From Draconibacterium sp. (lineage in GTDB: Bacteria; Bacteroidota; Bacteroidia; Bacteroidales; Prolixibacteraceae), in NCBI GenBank assembly GCA_027011835.1, contig JALUZN010000224.1:1-9233 (forward strand): DNA of 9,233 bases, in the 5' to 3' direction. Under the pieces are notes generated by a model. It was not told where the DNA came from. It was given only the letters and a program-made list of their open reading frames with translations, and did not search any database. Made by a program: the position numbers and the translations under genes. Shown here piece after piece: positions 7,084 to 9,233 of the stretch (the stretch's first letter is position 1; the number at the start of each line of letters is the position of its first letter).

Positions 7084-7992
7084 ATGCAAAATCATACCAA
7101 AGGAATAATCTACGCTTCAATAACTGCTTTCTTTTGGGGATTTTTACCCATTGCATTAAAAGTTGCCGTTCAGGAGGTTGAGCCGGTAACCATTGTTTGG
7201 TTTCGGTTTGCATTGGCATTTTTAATGCTGAGTGGCTGGCAGGTCCGAAAAAATCCATCGGCATTTAAATTGTTAATAAAGCCCCCGCTTCTGTTGGTTT
7301 TGGCATCGGTTGCATTAACCTGGAATTATTTGGGCTATATGTTAGGCATTTATTATACAACGCCGAGTAACGCACAACTTTTTATCCAAACCGGGCCAAT
7401 TATGCTGGCCATTTCGGGGTTTGTTTTTTTTAAAGAGAAAATTACCCGGCTGCAAATTGTGGGATTTGCCATTGCAATTTTAGGACTCTCATTTTTTTAT
7501 CACGATCAACTTTCGGTCTTTATTGGGAATAACAAAAACTATAATTTCGGGGTATTTATAACATTAACAGCTGCACTTGCCTGGGCAACATACGCGGCTT
7601 TGCAAAAGAAACTGGTTGCAAATTATACCACCGAAAGTCTTAATCTGTTTCTTTTTGCCCTTCCTATTCTTGTTTATTTCCCGTTTATTCATCTTGCCCC
7701 GCTGCTTCAACTTAGTTGGCTTTGGTGGTTGTTGCTGGTGTTTTTGGGCGCAAATACGTTTATTGCTTATACGGCGCTGGCCGAGGCACTAAAATATACC
7801 AATGCCAGCACGGTTAGTATAATAATTATTATTAACCCCATAATTACATTTGTTACAATGGGCATTTTAACGGCACTAAATGTGTCGTGGGTAGCGCACG
7901 ACCATTTCTCGGCCATTACAATTTTGGGCGCTTCGCTGGTAATTTGCGGAGTTATTCTGGTTGCCCGAAAAAGGAAAGTTGAACAGAAGTAA
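7084..7992 (+). CDS. EamA/DMT-superfamily permease
   Basis: A 302-residue inner-membrane protein with the two-repeat architecture of the drug/metabolite transporter superfamily: about ten hydrophobic helices, with the first EamA repeat around residues 8-138 and the second around 155-296. Family-like features are the first helix IIYASITAFFWGFLPIALK, WFRFALAF at the second helix, the TPSNAQLFIQTGPIMLAI stretch in the first repeat, and the matching ALKYTNASTVSIIIIINP stretch in the second. The C-terminus is basic (ARKRKVEQK), consistent with a cytoplasmic end. Substrate cannot be told from sequence; family members export amino acids, metabolites or drugs. The ATG at 7084 puts a short polar segment before helix 1. 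It lies 101 bp after pheT and is probably its own unit or weakly co-transcribed. Confidence 0.9.
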   Translation: MQNHTKGIIYASITAFFWGFLPIALKVAVQEVEPVTIVWFRFALAFLMLSGWQVRKNPSAFKLLIKPPLLLVLASVALTWNYLGYMLGIYYTTPSNAQLFIQTGPIMLAISGFVFFKEKITRLQIVGFAIAILGLSFFYHDQLSVFIGNNKNYNFGVFITLTAALAWATYAALQKKLVANYTTESLNLFLFALPILVYFPFIHLAPLLQLSWLWWLLLVFLGANTFIAYTALAEALKYTNASTVSIIIIINPIITFVTMGILTALNVSWVAHDHFSAITILGASLVICGVILVARKRKVEQK

Positions 7993-8077
7993 TTTTAATC
8001 TAATCATAAGTTTATAACCCGTTTGTTGTTGCAAAGAATTGTTTGTAATTCAACCGCAAACTGTCTATCTTCAACCC

Positions 8078-8668
8078 GTGGCAGAAAACAAAAAATATGT
8101 TTGCGACCCTTTACTTTGGGTCGACCAATTCTCCGATGAGTTTTTTCGTTTTGCAGTTTACAGAGTGAAAAATCGTGAAGTTGCAGAAGATTTGGTTCAG
8201 GAGACTTTTCTGTCGGGACTAAAATCGCTCAATAATTTCAGGCGCGATTGTCCGGAAAAATCGTGGTTATACAATATATTACGAAATAAAATTATCGACC
8301 ATTTCAGAAAAAAAACAAACCACGAAATAAAACAGAGCAGTACGGTTATTGAAGCCGACGACGACTCTTTCTTCAGTAATTTTTTTAAACCGGGCGGACA
8401 ATGGAACAACGAAGCTTCGCCGGAAAACTGGAATATTTCGGCTGATAAAATATTGGAACGAAAGGAGTTTATGGAATTTTTAATACTTTGTCTTTCGTTA
8501 CTGCCCGAAATGTGGGAAAAAGTTTTTAATTTGAAAACTATTGAGGATTTGCCTTCGAAGGATATTTGCAAGGAACTAAATATTACTCCGTCTAATTTAT
8601 GGACGATTATACACCGTGCAAAGTTGCAAATGCGCGGTTGTCTCGAAAAACGTTGGCTCAATAAATAA
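8078..8668 (+). CDS. ECF-type RNA polymerase sigma factor
   Basis: A 196-residue sigma-70 family protein from a GTG at 8078. Sigma region 2 is at about residues 15-80 (FRFAVYRVKNREVAEDLVQE, then RRDCPEKSWLYNILRNKIID) and region 4 at about 131-190 (LSLLPEMWEKVFNLK, DICKELNITPSNLWTIIHRAK, the helix-turn-helix). Between them is a linker of about 50 residues with an acidic run (EADDDSFF) and an aromatic KPGGQWNNEASPENW segment, longer than in minimal ECF factors. It resembles the sigma subfamily I know as TIGR02943, recalled from memory. Start choice: a TTG at 8039 would add 13 residues that look unlike family sequence, so the GTG is preferred without strong ribosome-site support. The next gene, 6 nt downstream, is a zinc-binding anti-sigma candidate, making this a sigma/anti-sigma operon. 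The probable target is the exported small protein at 9061. Confidence 0.9.
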   Translation: MAENKKYVCDPLLWVDQFSDEFFRFAVYRVKNREVAEDLVQETFLSGLKSLNNFRRDCPEKSWLYNILRNKIIDHFRKKTNHEIKQSSTVIEADDDSFFSNFFKPGGQWNNEASPENWNISADKILERKEFMEFLILCLSLLPEMWEKVFNLKTIEDLPSKDICKELNITPSNLWTIIHRAKLQMRGCLEKRWLNK

Positions 8669-8674
8669 AAAACG

Positions 8675-8956
8675 ATGAAGGATTTAATGTATAAAATAAT
8701 GCTTACGTGTAAACAGGCTACTTTTTATAGCTCTATTAGGAGTTTTAAAAAGCTGTCGTTTGTGCAAAGTATTCAGTTAAAGCTTCATTTAATGATGTGT
8801 AAATCGTGCCACGAATTCGACCATCAAAATAAAATTATCGACCAATCGTTAACCGATTTCATTAAAAACGACCATCTTATTTCTGAAGAAAGTCTTTCTG
8901 AAGAAAAAAAATCACAAATAGAATCGGCTGTAAAACAGCGCATTAACAAAAAGTAG
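8675..8956 (+). CDS. Small zinc-binding anti-sigma-like protein (zf-HC2/ZAS type)
   Basis: A 93-residue protein starting 6 nt after the sigma factor stop, so almost certainly co-translated. The first half has the pattern of short zf-HC2 anti-sigma proteins: MLTCKQAT (Cys12), a helix KKLSFVQSIQLKLHL, then HLMMCKSC, giving the HxxxCxxC zinc motif at His38, Cys42 and Cys45. The second half is polar and charged (SEESLSEEKKSQIESAVKQ), and there is no membrane segment, so a cytoplasmic regulator is expected. By family knowledge, such proteins bind their cognate ECF sigma and release it when the zinc site is disturbed by oxidation or by metal. An in-frame ATG at residue 9 (MLTCK) is a possible alternative start that would retain the whole motif. 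Function as an anti-sigma is inferred from motif and context. Confidence 0.8.
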   Translation: MKDLMYKIMLTCKQATFYSSIRSFKKLSFVQSIQLKLHLMMCKSCHEFDHQNKIIDQSLTDFIKNDHLISEESLSEEKKSQIESAVKQRINKK

Positions 8957-8975
8957 GATTTATTTTTTGTTTTTC

Positions 8976-9003
8976 TGTAAGGTTTTCTGAATAGCTCCGT
9001 CTT
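8976..9003 (+). promoter_or_regulatory. Candidate ECF sigma-dependent promoter
   Basis: A -35-like TGTAAG (8976-8981) and a -10-like CGTCTT (8998-9003) are separated by 16 nt. The AA-containing -35 and CGTC -10 are the usual shape of ECF promoters, and the spacing is canonical. Transcription would start near 9010, giving a leader of about 50 nt before the exported small protein. It lies directly after the sigma/anti-sigma pair, which suggests that this sigma factor drives the next gene. Confidence 0.6.
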
Positions 9004-9060
9004 GTTATTCGAAATTAATCTTAATAAAAATTGAAATTTATTCATTTAAAATTTAATATC

Positions 9061-9233
9061 ATGAAAAACGAAAAAAAAGTAAATCTGATTAAAGGAACAT
9101 TAGTAGTGGGAGCTTTATTAAGTGTATCAGCACTTAGCGCAACACCAAATTCGTCGAGTTTATTCGAATACAATGCACTTGGTTCCGGAGCCGAAGTTCG
9201 CACCGAAATTCTCCACACAGCTGCAAATCCGTT
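9061..9233 (+). CDS. Exported small protein, N-terminal part; possible HvfA/bufferin-like RiPP metallophore precursor (runs off the window)
   Basis: The window contains 57 codons from the ATG at 9061 and no stop. Residues 1-27 form a signal peptide: basic MKNEKKVNLIKG, hydrophobic TLVVGALLSVSAL, then SA before TPNSS. The mature start, SLFEYNALGSGAEVRTEIL, is a pattern I associate with small Bacteroidota proteins whose later part is Lys/Gly/Cys-rich with KCGE/EGKCG repeats, annotated as HvfA-like. In those systems a DUF692 (MNIO) enzyme with a partner protein converts the cysteines to oxazolone/thioamide groups that bind copper. The Cys-rich part would lie beyond 9233 and is not visible, so the assignment rests on the N-terminus, the signal peptide, and the sigma/anti-sigma genes and ECF promoter just upstream. 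No Shine-Dalgarno is seen; the leader is AT-rich. Alternative: an unrelated exported stress protein. Confidence 0.65.
   Translation, partial: MKNEKKVNLIKGTLVVGALLSVSALSATPNSSSLFEYNALGSGAEVRTEILHTAANP

Noticed and set aside
8197..8661. Minus-strand 154-codon open frame
   Set aside because: It is an antisense shadow of the sigma factor gene, whose plus-strand product has clear sigma regions 2 and 4.

Overview
The window looks like chromosome from a Bacteroidota bacterium, probably a marine or anaerobic Bacteroidia lineage such as Marinilabiliales/Prolixibacteraceae (an inference from style, not a database match). The signs are AT-rich intergenic DNA, almost no Shine-Dalgarno sequences, a promoter ahead of pheT that fits the Bacteroidota TTTG / TAnnTTTG pattern, and protein families with Bacteroidota-like sequences.

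Layout. Positions 148-1092 hold two small plus-strand envelope genes: a DUF805 membrane protein and a secreted or outer-membrane beta-rich protein. They face a minus-strand malic enzyme-phosphotransacetylase fusion (maeB type, 1169-3445) across a strong bidirectional terminator. From 3446 to 4531 there is no gene. Most of that gap (about 3552-4179) is a 628-bp unit bounded by 19-bp imperfect terminal inverted repeats. It carries several stem-loops and has no transposase, so it looks like a non-autonomous or decayed mobile element. The plus-strand housekeeping gene pheT (phenylalanyl-tRNA synthetase beta chain) follows with a recognisable promoter, then an EamA/DMT-family permease.

The right end (8078-9233) is the most interesting part. 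An ECF sigma factor is followed 6 nt later by a 93-residue protein with a zinc-binding anti-sigma motif (HxxxCxxC). About 100 bp further on, a small exported protein begins and is cut by the window edge. A good ECF-type promoter (TGTAAG, 16 nt, CGTCTT) lies between the anti-sigma gene and the exported protein. The N-terminus of that protein (signal peptide, then LFEYNALGSGAEVR) resembles the precursor peptides of the HvfA/bufferin type. In those systems, Cys-rich EGKCG-like repeats are modified by a DUF692 (MNIO) enzyme to give a copper-binding product. If this is right, the window ends at the start of a sigma-controlled RiPP metallophore or metal-stress operon, whose modification genes would lie just beyond 9233.

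How the genes relate: the sigma/anti-sigma pair probably controls the exported peptide directly. The other genes are separate single-gene or two-gene units (central carbon metabolism, translation, transport) with no visible functional link to it.
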